Below, piece by piece: positions 1 to 6,743 of a DNA stretch of 64,000 bases. Source of the DNA: Streptomyces sp. NBC_00162 (GTDB taxonomy: Bacteria > Actinomycetota > Actinomycetes > Streptomycetales > Streptomycetaceae); NCBI RefSeq assembly GCF_024611995.1, contig NZ_CP102509.1, forward strand, positions 7,688,001-7,752,000. Direction: 5' to 3'. The position numbers and the translations under genes are program-made. Positions within the stretch are counted from its first letter, which is position 1; every line of letters begins with the position of its first letter. The notes below the pieces were generated by a model. The model searched no databases and was not told the origin of the DNA. It was given only the letters and a program-made list of their open reading frames with translations.

Positions 1-33
1 TTCGTCCTGCGGGGTCTCTGCTTCGTCTGCCAT
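1..33 (-). CDS. 5' end of a gene running off the left edge
   Basis: Read on the minus strand, an ATG at 33-31 opens MADEAETPQDE and continues out of the window. An AGGAGG ribosome binding site sits 4 bases upstream, at complement 38-43, so the start is well supported. Eleven residues are too few to identify the product; they are acidic and hydrophilic, with no signal peptide. The gene is divergent from fprA, so the space between them carries both promoters. Confidence 0.6.
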   Translation of the reverse strand, partial: MADEAETPQDE

Positions 34-211
34 GTGTCCTCCTGGGGGTGGTCAAGCGGTTTCAGTCTGTCAGCTGGTGTGCCCGCTGACCAGCGAGTTC
101 CGCTGGACCGGCTCCTCGGTGCGCGGCCACCAGGTCAGTTCACCTCCAAGGATCGCTTGGAGAGGCCATAAGTTCCGGTGATGGGGTCATAAGGCGATAC
201 CGGGTGCTGGG

Positions 212-230
212 TAAGGATTGCCTTAGTTTA
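212..230. promoter_or_regulatory. iron-box-like palindrome upstream of fprA
   Basis: TAAGG-ATTG-CCTTA (212-225) is a perfect inverted repeat with 5-base arms. The 19-mer from 212 to 230 agrees at about 12 positions with the DtxR/IdeR/DmdR iron box (TTAGGTTAG-CTAACCTAA type). It lies 58 bases before the fprA start, where a repressor could block transcription. Binding by DmdR is inference; the palindrome is seen directly. Confidence 0.4.
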
Positions 231-288
231 GGGTTCCCATTGATCCATCTGTGATCCACCGTGCTGTCGCTCGAAGGGAACCTTTGCC

Positions 289-1650
289 ATGCCTCGACCT
301 CTGCGGGTAGCAATCGTCGGTGCCGGCCCCGCCGGGATCTACGCCGCCGACGCGCTGCTGAAGTCCGAGGCCGCGGCCGAGCCCGGTGTGTCCATAGACC
401 TCTTCGAGAAGATGCCCGCGCCCTTCGGCCTGATCCGCTACGGCGTGGCCCCCGACCACCCGCGCATCAAGGGCATCGTCAATGCGCTGCACCAGGTGCT
501 CGACAAACCGCAGGTCCGCCTCTTCGGCAACGTCGACTACCCGAACGACATCAGCCTGGACGAGCTGCACTCCTTCTACGATGCCGTGATCTTCTCCACG
601 GGTGCCACGGCCGACCGCGCCCTCACCATCCCGGGCGTCGACCTCGACGGTTCCCACGGCGCCGCCGACTTCGTCTCCTGGTACGACGGCCACCCCGACG
701 TCCCGCGCACCTGGCCGCTCGAGGCGGAGAAGGTCGCCGTGCTCGGAGTCGGCAACGTCGCCCTCGACGTCGCGCGCATCCTCGCCAAGACGGCCGACGA
801 ACTGCTGCCGACCGAGATACCGCCGAACGTCTACGAAGGCCTCAAGGCCAACAAGGCCCTCGAGGTGCACGTCTTCGGCCGCCGCGGTCCGGCTCAGGCC
901 AAGTTCAGTCCCATGGAGCTCCGGGAGCTGGACCACTCGCCCAACATCGAGGTCATCGTCAACCCCGAGGACATCGACTACGACGAGGGCTCGATCACGA
1001 CCCGCCGCTCCAACAAGCAGGCCGACATGGTCGCCAAGACCCTGGAGAACTGGGCGATCCGCGACATCGGCGACCGGCCGCACAAGCTGTTCCTGCACTT
1101 CTTCGAGTCGCCCACCGAGGTGCTCGGCGAGGACGGCAAGGTGGCCGGACTGCGCACCGAGCGCACCGAGCTCGACGGCACCGGCAACGTCAAGGGCACC
1201 GGCCAGTTCACGGACTGGGACGTCCAGTCCGTCTACCGGGCCGTCGGCTACCTCTCCGACGAGCTGCCCAAGCTCCCCTGGGACGTCGAGTCGGGCACGG
1301 TCCCGGACGAGGGCGGCCGCGTCATCGAAGCGGGCGGCCACCTGGCGTCGACGTACGTGACCGGGTGGATCAGGCGCGGCCCGGTCGGCCTGATCGGCCA
1401 CACCAAGGGCGACGCCAACGAGACCGTCGCGAACCTGCTGGCCGACCACGCCGAAGGCCGCCTGCTCACCCCGGCCGCGCCCGCGCCGGAGGCCGTCGAG
1501 GCCTTCCTCGCCGAGCGCGCCGTCCGCTACACCACGTGGGAGGGCTGGCACCGGCTGGACGCGGCCGAGAAGGCACTCGGCGAACCCCAGGGCCGCGAGC
1601 GCGTGAAGATCGTCGAGCGCGACGAGATGCTCGAGGCCAGCGGAGCCTAG
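289..1650 (+). CDS. fprA: NADPH-ferredoxin reductase, adrenodoxin-reductase type (FprA)
   Basis: This 453-residue flavoprotein passes electrons from NADPH through FAD to ferredoxin, and so to cytochromes P450 and other ferredoxin-dependent enzymes. The N-terminal FAD Rossmann motif GAGPAG is at residues 11-16. It is followed by the family sequence around PFGLIRYGVAPDH. A second, NADPH-binding Rossmann motif (VLGVGNVALDVARIL) begins near residue 151, and GWIRRGPVGLIGHTKGDA near the C-terminus is the second FAD contact region. Length matches mycobacterial FprA and mitochondrial adrenodoxin reductase (about 450-460). An iron-box-like palindrome lies upstream, and a hairpin follows the stop codon. 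No ferredoxin or P450 gene is adjacent, so its partner is encoded elsewhere. Confidence 0.92.
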   Translation: MPRPLRVAIVGAGPAGIYAADALLKSEAAAEPGVSIDLFEKMPAPFGLIRYGVAPDHPRIKGIVNALHQVLDKPQVRLFGNVDYPNDISLDELHSFYDAVIFSTGATADRALTIPGVDLDGSHGAADFVSWYDGHPDVPRTWPLEAEKVAVLGVGNVALDVARILAKTADELLPTEIPPNVYEGLKANKALEVHVFGRRGPAQAKFSPMELRELDHSPNIEVIVNPEDIDYDEGSITTRRSNKQADMVAKTLENWAIRDIGDRPHKLFLHFFESPTEVLGEDGKVAGLRTERTELDGTGNVKGTGQFTDWDVQSVYRAVGYLSDELPKLPWDVESGTVPDEGGRVIEAGGHLASTYVTGWIRRGPVGLIGHTKGDANETVANLLADHAEGRLLTPAAPAPEAVEAFLAERAVRYTTWEGWHRLDAAEKALGEPQGRERVKIVERDEMLEASGA

Positions 1651-1660
1651 GAAGTGAAGG

Positions 1661-1696
1661 AAGAGGGCCGGGACCCCTATGGGTTCCGGCCCTCTT
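1661..1696. terminator. bidirectional terminator between fprA and the convergent secreted-protein gene
   Basis: Two 16-base arms, AAGAGGGCCGGGACCC and its near-perfect complement, flank the 4-base loop CTAT with one mismatch. The hairpin lies between two convergent stop codons and can serve both transcripts. Confidence 0.8.
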
Positions 1697-1717
1697 CGCG
1701 CTGTGCGTGGACGGGTG

Positions 1718-2200
1718 TCAGCCCCGGACGGACACGATCTTCCGGGTGGCCAGGTCGGCCTGGACGAAGACCTGCGTCGTGTCGCTGCCCCACGTCAGGG
1801 TGACCGTGGCATTGGCCTTGCCCATCCCGTTGCCGGTGGAGGTGACCTTCCACTTGAGCGGCACGTTCTGCGCGCGCAGCACGCCGTCCGCGTGGTTCGT
1901 CTCCTCCCACGTCCTCAGCTCCGCCTGGAGCGGCTCGGAGAGGTAGAAGGCGCGCAGCCGGTCCGCGGTCTGCCCGTCCCCGTCGTACACCGCGTCGATG
2001 TACGCGCCGTAGAAGTCGGCGATGCGGGTGAAGGCGCCCTCGGGGCTGCCCGAGACGGACGGAGCCGCGGCGGTCGCGGCGGCCGGGGCCGCCTTCGGCG
2101 CGGATCCGTCCGCGGCGGCGCTGGTGACGAAGGCCAGGGTGAGTACGGCCGTGGCCGCGAGGGTGAGGGAGGCGGTGCGCTTGGCGGTGGGCTTGGACAT
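1718..2200 (-). CDS. secreted protein of unknown function
   Basis: The product is 160 residues. The N-terminus (MSKPTAKR, then a hydrophobic stretch ending FVTSAAADG) is a clear Sec signal peptide, with probable cleavage after the ASA/AAA region near residue 30. An Ala/Pro-rich linker follows, then a compact domain of about 110 residues containing FYGAYIDAVYDGD and several beta-strand-like segments near the C-terminus. There are no cysteines, lipobox or wall anchor, so it is probably released. I do not recognise the family. It runs convergently with fprA and shares its terminator. Confidence 0.75.
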   Translation of the reverse strand: MSKPTAKRTASLTLAATAVLTLAFVTSAAADGSAPKAAPAAATAAAPSVSGSPEGAFTRIADFYGAYIDAVYDGDGQTADRLRAFYLSEPLQAELRTWEETNHADGVLRAQNVPLKWKVTSTGNGMGKANATVTLTWGSDTTQVFVQADLATRKIVSVRG

Positions 2201-2409
2201 CGGCTGAGCCTTTCCCCGTGCTGAGTGGCTGCTCTGACCGACGCCGCCCCGGTCCCGCCCGGTTCTCGGAATGCGGGAAATGGCCGGATTGCGACTACGT
2301 CGTCTCGTCCGGATGAAGTGCGCCCCCGGGCGGAATGCCGCGCCGCCCAGGGGAGTTCGTACCAGCGCGAGACCTGATCCCTATGCGATCCCTATGCACT
2401 GGAGAGCTC

Positions 2410-3072
2410 ATGAAGATCGGCATCATCGGCGCGGGAAACATCGGCGGCAACCTCACCCGCCGCCTCACGGCCGTCGGGCACGACGTGTCCGTCGCGAACT
2501 CGCGCGGCCCCGAAACCCTGACGGCCCTCGCCGAGGAGACCGGGGCCACCCCCGTCACCGTCGCCGAAGCGGCCCGCGGCGCGGAGATCGTCGTGGTCAC
2601 CATCCCCTTCAAGAAGGTGCCGGACCTGCCCGCCGGCCTCTTCGACGAAGCCGCCGAGGGCTTCGCCGTCATCGACACCGGCAATTACTACCCCCAGCAG
2701 CGCGACGGCCGGATCGCCGGTGTCGAGGACGAGGGCCTGACCGAGAGCCGCTGGACCGAGCGGCACCTCGGCCACCCCGTGATCAAGGCCTTCAACGGCA
2801 CCTACGCCCAGGACATCCTGGACCGCCACCGCCCGGCGGGCGACCCGGAGCGGATGGCACTGCCCGTCGCGGGCGACGACGAGACGGCGAAGAAGACCGT
2901 CCGCGCCCTCATCGAGCAGCTCGGCTTCGACACCGTCGACGCGGGCGGCCTCGACGACTCCTGGCGCCAGCAGCCCGACACCCCCGTCTACGGGCTCCGT
3001 GAGGGCGTCGAAGGCGTCACCAAGGCCCTCGCCGAGGCTTCCCCGGAACGCAAGGCGGCATTCCGGGGCTGA
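2410..3072 (+). CDS. NADP(H)-dependent F420 reductase-like oxidoreductase
   Basis: This 220-residue Rossmann protein begins MKIGIIGAGNIGGN, a dinucleotide-binding GxGxxG motif at residues 7-12. It then shows VANSRGPE, the region typical of F420-dependent NADP reductases (NADP_Rossmann/F420_oxidored family) that recognises the 2'-phosphate of NADP. Start choice: the frame is open to 2335, but the Rossmann strand begins exactly at the 2410 ATG, which has GGAG eight bases upstream. It probably transfers hydride between NADPH and F420 or another small acceptor; the true substrate cannot be read from sequence. It ends only 13 bases before the convergent DinB-like gene. Confidence 0.8.
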   Translation: MKIGIIGAGNIGGNLTRRLTAVGHDVSVANSRGPETLTALAEETGATPVTVAEAARGAEIVVVTIPFKKVPDLPAGLFDEAAEGFAVIDTGNYYPQQRDGRIAGVEDEGLTESRWTERHLGHPVIKAFNGTYAQDILDRHRPAGDPERMALPVAGDDETAKKTVRALIEQLGFDTVDAGGLDDSWRQQPDTPVYGLREGVEGVTKALAEASPERKAAFRG

Positions 3073-3085
3073 CGGAGGCCGCGCC

Positions 3086-3595
3086 CTAGCCCCGCTCCAC
3101 CAGGCCCCGTACGAAGGCGGCCTGGCCGGCGTGCTGGAGATCGTCTGCCAGCACGCTGACCAGGCGCACCCCCAGGGTGACCGGCGGGTTCCAGCGCTCG
3201 TCGACCACCTGGTCCAGGTCCGCAGCGGCGAGTCCCCGTACGAAGCGCACGCTCTGCTCGTGGACCGCGTCGAAGTACCCCAGCAGCAGCTCGCCGGAGT
3301 CGACCTTGACCGCTCCGGCCTGCCGGGCGGTGTGGCCGTACCCGGTGGACCCGGCGGGCAGGCCCAGGGCGAACCGGGCCGCCCAGCCCTGGGCCTGCCA
3401 GACCTGCTCCAGGTCCGCGGCGTCCGCCACGTGGTCGTCCTGGATCCGGGTGAGGTGCCAGACGAGCCAGGTGATCGAGTTCGCCGCGGGGTCGACGCGG
3501 GCGTTGAGCCCCTCCGCCGGGAGCCCCTCGACGACCTCGTGCACGATCTCCCGGATGCGTCCGAATCCGTCGGCGATGACGTCCGTAGCCTTCAT
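3086..3595 (-). CDS. DinB/DUF664-like protein, possibly thiol-dependent
   Basis: The product is 169 residues from the preferred ATG at 3595; five more codons to 3610 are possible but have no better ribosome binding site. It resembles the DinB-like four-helix-bundle superfamily, which includes mycothiol-dependent enzymes. Spaced metal-ligand candidates are visible: a histidine in LVWHLTRIQDDH near residue 46 and another in DDLQHAGQA near the C-terminus. In this superfamily such histidines bind a divalent metal. The substrate is unknown. It stands alone between a reductase and an MFS gene. Confidence 0.7.
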   Translation of the reverse strand: MKATDVIADGFGRIREIVHEVVEGLPAEGLNARVDPAANSITWLVWHLTRIQDDHVADAADLEQVWQAQGWAARFALGLPAGSTGYGHTARQAGAVKVDSGELLLGYFDAVHEQSVRFVRGLAAADLDQVVDERWNPPVTLGVRLVSVLADDLQHAGQAAFVRGLVERG

Positions 3596-3646
3596 GCACC
3601 CACCATGCAAGGCGCCCCGGCCCGCCCGGCGCGAGCGACACGCGCC

Positions 3647-5170
3647 TCAGACGGCGGCGTCGGCCTTGTCGGTCTTCTCCGTAGCCGCAGGCTGACCCGC
3701 GGCGGTCGCGGTCGCGGTTGCCTTGGCGGTCACGGTCCCGTGCCCGCCGCGCAGGCCGAACCGGCTGATCACGGCGACCAGCGCGAAGGCGGCTGCGCCG
3801 ATCCCGAAGGTGAGGGTGAACCCGGACTCGGCGGGCAGCGCGGGGACGCCCGGCGGAAGGTGCTCGATGGTCTTGGACGCCAGGATGGTGGTCACGATGG
3901 CGCTGCCGATCGCGCTGCCCGTGGAGCGGGAGATCGAGTTGATGCCGTTGGCGATGCCGCTCTGGTGGTGCGGGACGCTGGCCATGATCACGGCGGGCAT
4001 GGCGGCGTAGCCGAAGCTGACGGCCGCACCGACGACCAGACCGGCGCCGATCACCGAGGCGCTGTGCTGGTGGTCCAGGGCGAGCCAGGCGAAGCCGACG
4101 GCGCCGAGCGCGGCGGCCAGGCCCAGGGCCACGCGCGGCCCCCGGTGGCGTACGAGCTGGCCGCCGATGGGCGAGGCGAGCAGCGAGACGATGGCTCCGG
4201 GCAGCAGGAACTGCACTGAGGCCCGCAGGATCGACGCGTCGAAGCCGTAGCCGGTGAGGGCCTTGGGCATCTGGACGAGGTAGGAGACGCCCAGGAAGTT
4301 CGCGAACATGCCGAAGCCGACGAGGATGCCGGCCAGGTTGGCCATGAGCACCGGGCGGTGGACGAACATCTTCATGTCGACGAGCGGCTCGCCGACCTTG
4401 CGCTCGACCAGGACCCAGACGGCGGTCATGACGGCCGCGCCCGCGAAGCTGCCCAGCGTGCGGGCGGAGGCCCAGCCCCACTCGTGGCCCTGGGAGATCG
4501 GCAGCAGGAGCAGTAGCAGGGCGATGCCCAGGGTCAGGGCGCCCAGGAAGTCGGTGCGGCCGCCGGTCTTGTGGCGGGTCGCGGGGACCAGGAAGAGAAC
4601 GGCGAGCAGGGCGAGGACCGCGAAGCCGGTCGCCATCCAGAAGGCGTTGCGGTAGTCGGCGTCGGAGCCCGAGGTGAGCAGCCCGGTGGCGACGAGCGCG
4701 AGGCCGCTCCCGAACGCGAGCGTGCCGCTGACCAGTGCCATCGCGCCGGGCAGCTTCTGCGGCCGGACCTCCTCGCGCAGCACGGAGAGCGCCAGCGGGA
4801 AGATCGCGGTGGCGGCGCCCTGGAGCACCCGGCCCAGGATCAGCAGGGGCAGCGAGGTCGCCAGCGCGGCGATGACGGAGCCGACGACCATGACGCCGAG
4901 CACGGCCACCAGGGTCGGCTTCTTGCCGTGCTGGTCGCCGAAGCGGCCCAGCAGCGGGGTGAAGACGGCCGCCGACAGCAGGGTGGCGGTGGTCACCCAG
5001 CTCACGTTGGCGGTGGAGGTGCCGAGGTCGTTGCGGATGAGGCCGAGGATCGGGACCGGCAGGGTCTGCATCATCGACACGACCATGGCGGCGAGGCTCA
5101 GGGCGAAGACGATGACCGTCTCGTTCCGTCGCCCGGTGGCCGTCGCGGCGGCGGGGGAGGGGGTGCTCAT
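3647..5170 (-). CDS. MFS drug-efflux transporter (DHA2-like)
   Basis: This 507-residue membrane protein has about 14 hydrophobic segments. It carries the MFS motif A between TM2 and TM3 (GRFGDQHGKKP, near residues 75-85) and the family feature GRVLQGAATAIFP in TM4, as in 14-TM proton-driven multidrug exporters. The C-terminal tail is hydrophilic and Ala/Thr/Lys-rich. It is transcribed divergently from a MarR regulator, and the 145-bp spacer holds two identical-form palindromes, so it is probably repressed by that MarR protein and induced by the exported compound. The substrate cannot be read from the sequence. Confidence 0.88.
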   Translation of the reverse strand: MSTPSPAAATATGRRNETVIVFALSLAAMVVSMMQTLPVPILGLIRNDLGTSTANVSWVTTATLLSAAVFTPLLGRFGDQHGKKPTLVAVLGVMVVGSVIAALATSLPLLILGRVLQGAATAIFPLALSVLREEVRPQKLPGAMALVSGTLAFGSGLALVATGLLTSGSDADYRNAFWMATGFAVLALLAVLFLVPATRHKTGGRTDFLGALTLGIALLLLLLPISQGHEWGWASARTLGSFAGAAVMTAVWVLVERKVGEPLVDMKMFVHRPVLMANLAGILVGFGMFANFLGVSYLVQMPKALTGYGFDASILRASVQFLLPGAIVSLLASPIGGQLVRHRGPRVALGLAAALGAVGFAWLALDHQHSASVIGAGLVVGAAVSFGYAAMPAVIMASVPHHQSGIANGINSISRSTGSAIGSAIVTTILASKTIEHLPPGVPALPAESGFTLTFGIGAAAFALVAVISRFGLRGGHGTVTAKATATATAAGQPAATEKTDKADAAV

Positions 5171-5217
5171 GGCTGGCAGGACCTTCTTCGGGCTTCAGAG
5201 CTTCAGGACGCAGATGT

Positions 5218-5230
5218 TTGACGTCATCAA
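5218..5230. promoter_or_regulatory. MarR operator candidate 1 (TTGA-N5-TCAA)
   Basis: TTGA-CGTCA-TCAA lies 48 bases upstream of the MFS start. It has the same arms and spacer length as the copy at 5281-5293, and the two copies are exactly 63 bp (six helical turns) apart. The element is continued by AGTAA, and the shared octamer TCAAGTAA recurs at 5269. Confidence 0.6.
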
Positions 5231-5280
5231 GTAACTCCGTCGACGGTAGACGTGGATAGTTAAGGTGGTCAAGTAAACAA

Positions 5281-5309
5281 TTGATAATGTCAACCATTCT
5301 GGGTAGGCT
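5281..5309 (+). promoter_or_regulatory. marR promoter overlapping MarR operator candidate 2
   Basis: TTGATA (5281-5286) and TAGGCT (5304-5309) are separated by 17 bp and resemble a housekeeping Streptomyces promoter. The expected transcription start, 7 bases past the -10, falls on the A of the marR ATG at 5316. The palindrome TTGA-TAATG-TCAA (5281-5293) covers the -35 box, so bound MarR would exclude RNA polymerase. Confidence 0.55.
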
Positions 5310-5315
5310 CGAGGC

Positions 5316-5768
5316 ATGTCTGGTAAGAGCGGCACCGCCCCGCACGCAGCCCCCGCCAAGCTCCAGCTGCTGGAGCTGCTCGCCGCCATCGGCACGGCCC
5401 AGTGGCGCGACTTCGCGGCGGCCGCCGCTCATTACGGCCTCACCTCCACCCAGGCCAGGGTCCTCGCGCAGCTCGACGGCCCCGTGCCGATGCGCGGGCT
5501 CGCCAAGCTGCTGGTCTGCGACGCGTCGAACGTGACCGGCATCGTCGACCGCCTGGAGGCCCGCGAGCTGGTGCGCCGCGAACCGGCCCCCACCGACCGC
5601 CGCGTCAAGAACGTGGTGGCCACGGACGCGGGCCGCGAGGTCATCCGCCGCGTGCGGGAGGAGATGCAGGCGACCCACGGCGCGCTCGACACCCTCGACG
5701 AAGCCGAGAGCGCGACGCTCTACGCCCTGCTGGAGCGCCTGCGCCCCACGATGGAGAAGGACGCCTGA
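5316..5768 (+). CDS. MarR family transcriptional regulator
   Basis: This 150-residue winged-helix regulator shows the MarR pattern: recognition helix in CDASNVTGIVDRLEARELVRRE (residues about 69-90) followed by the wing PTDRRVKNVVATDAGR with its conserved Asp-Arg. It is divergent from the MFS exporter, and palindromes in the spacer overlap its own promoter, so auto-repression together with exporter repression is likely. The transcript appears leaderless: there is no usable ribosome binding site, and the -10 box is 7 bases before the ATG. Confidence 0.88.
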   Translation: MSGKSGTAPHAAPAKLQLLELLAAIGTAQWRDFAAAAAHYGLTSTQARVLAQLDGPVPMRGLAKLLVCDASNVTGIVDRLEARELVRREPAPTDRRVKNVVATDAGREVIRRVREEMQATHGALDTLDEAESATLYALLERLRPTMEKDA

Positions 5769-5784
5769 AGTAGCCTCGACCCCT

Positions 5785-6156
5785 ATGAGCACCCTGCAGA
5801 CGATCAACAACGTGTCCGTGCTGATGTGCGAGGCCGAGGGCGAGGTCATCGCCGGTGAACGCGAGGCCCTCGACTGCATAGGCGACGCGGGCTACCAGGG
5901 TGCCGAGTGGGTCGTCATCCCCGCCGAGCGGTTCGACGACGCGTTCTTCCGGCTGAGCACCCGCGTCGCCGGCGAGATCATCCAGAAGTTCGTCCAGTAC
6001 CGGGTGGGGATCATCGTCCTCGGAGACATCTCCCGCCACACCGAGGCCAGTTCGGCGTTGCGCGACTTCGTCCGCGAGTGCAACCGCGGGACCCAGACGT
6101 GGTTCCTCGCCGATGACGCGGAGCTGCGCGGGCGGCTGGCCGGGGCGGAAGCGTGA
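5785..6156 (+). CDS. DUF4180 domain protein
   Basis: This 123-residue protein matches the DUF4180 family over its whole length: N-terminal NNVSVLMCEAEGEVI, a central GYQGAEWVVIPAERFDDAFFRLSTRVAGEIIQKFVQYRVGIIVLGD stretch described here by its key residues W41, R47 and F49, and a C-terminal SSALRDFVRE helix. No enzymatic residues are established for the family. It starts 16 bases after marR and its stop overlaps the next start (GTGA), so marR, this gene and the HutD-like gene are probably cotranscribed. Confidence 0.8.
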   Translation: MSTLQTINNVSVLMCEAEGEVIAGEREALDCIGDAGYQGAEWVVIPAERFDDAFFRLSTRVAGEIIQKFVQYRVGIIVLGDISRHTEASSALRDFVRECNRGTQTWFLADDAELRGRLAGAEA

Positions 6157-6731
6157 GGAGCGGCGCCCAGGTCAGGATCCTGCGGGCGGCCGGTCGCGCC
6201 GCCGCCGTCTGGAAGAACGGCGGGGGAGTCACCCGGGAGATCGCGGTATTCCCCGAAGGTGCCGGGATGGACGACTTCGTCTGGCGGGCCAGCCTCGCCG
6301 AGGTCGCCGCCGACGGGCCCTTCTCGGCCTTTCCCGGGATCGACCGTACGATCACCCTGGCCGAAGGCGCCGGCATGGACCTCACGGTCGGGGGTGTACG
6401 CCGCCTCGTGGACGAGCGGTTCGCGCCGCAGGACTTCCCCGGGGACGAGCCGACCGGCTGCCGGCTCCTCTCGGGTCCCGTCGTGAACTTCAACGTGATG
6501 TACCGCCGGGGCGCCGCGGAGGTGGCGACCGCCGTCGTGCGGGGCCGGCTCTCGCGCGCCGTCGTGTCGGACGAGACCCTGCTGGTGGTCGCCCTGGAGG
6601 GGGCGGCCACGGTGCAGGTGGGGCGGGGCCCGGCCCTCGCGCTGGCCCAGTACGACGCGGTCCTGGTGATGGGCGACTTCATCGACTACATGGACATCTC
6701 AGGGCACGTGGCGCTGGTCTGCTTCCGGTAG
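6153..6731 (+). CDS. HutD/Ves family cupin-like protein
   Basis: This 192-residue double-stranded beta-helix protein shows the HutD/Ves signatures: WKNGGGVTREIAVFPEG near residue 20, WRASLAEVAADGPFSAFPGIDRT and NFNVMYRR. HutD accompanies histidine-utilisation genes in many bacteria and Ves is a cold-response protein; the biochemical role of the family is unsettled and no hut genes are here. The GTG start overlaps the preceding stop (GTGA), indicating translational coupling. Confidence 0.82.
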   Translation: MRSGAQVRILRAAGRAAAVWKNGGGVTREIAVFPEGAGMDDFVWRASLAEVAADGPFSAFPGIDRTITLAEGAGMDLTVGGVRRLVDERFAPQDFPGDEPTGCRLLSGPVVNFNVMYRRGAAEVATAVVRGRLSRAVVSDETLLVVALEGAATVQVGRGPALALAQYDAVLVMGDFIDYMDISGHVALVCFR

Positions 6732-6743
6732 CCGCCCGCACGG

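Noticed and set aside
2988..5879. A 963-codon open frame on the minus strand.
   Set aside because: It runs in a different frame of the same strand across the DinB-like and MFS genes and antisense to marR. Arg/Pro/Gly-rich composition is that of a high-GC shadow; the genes inside have clear family motifs.
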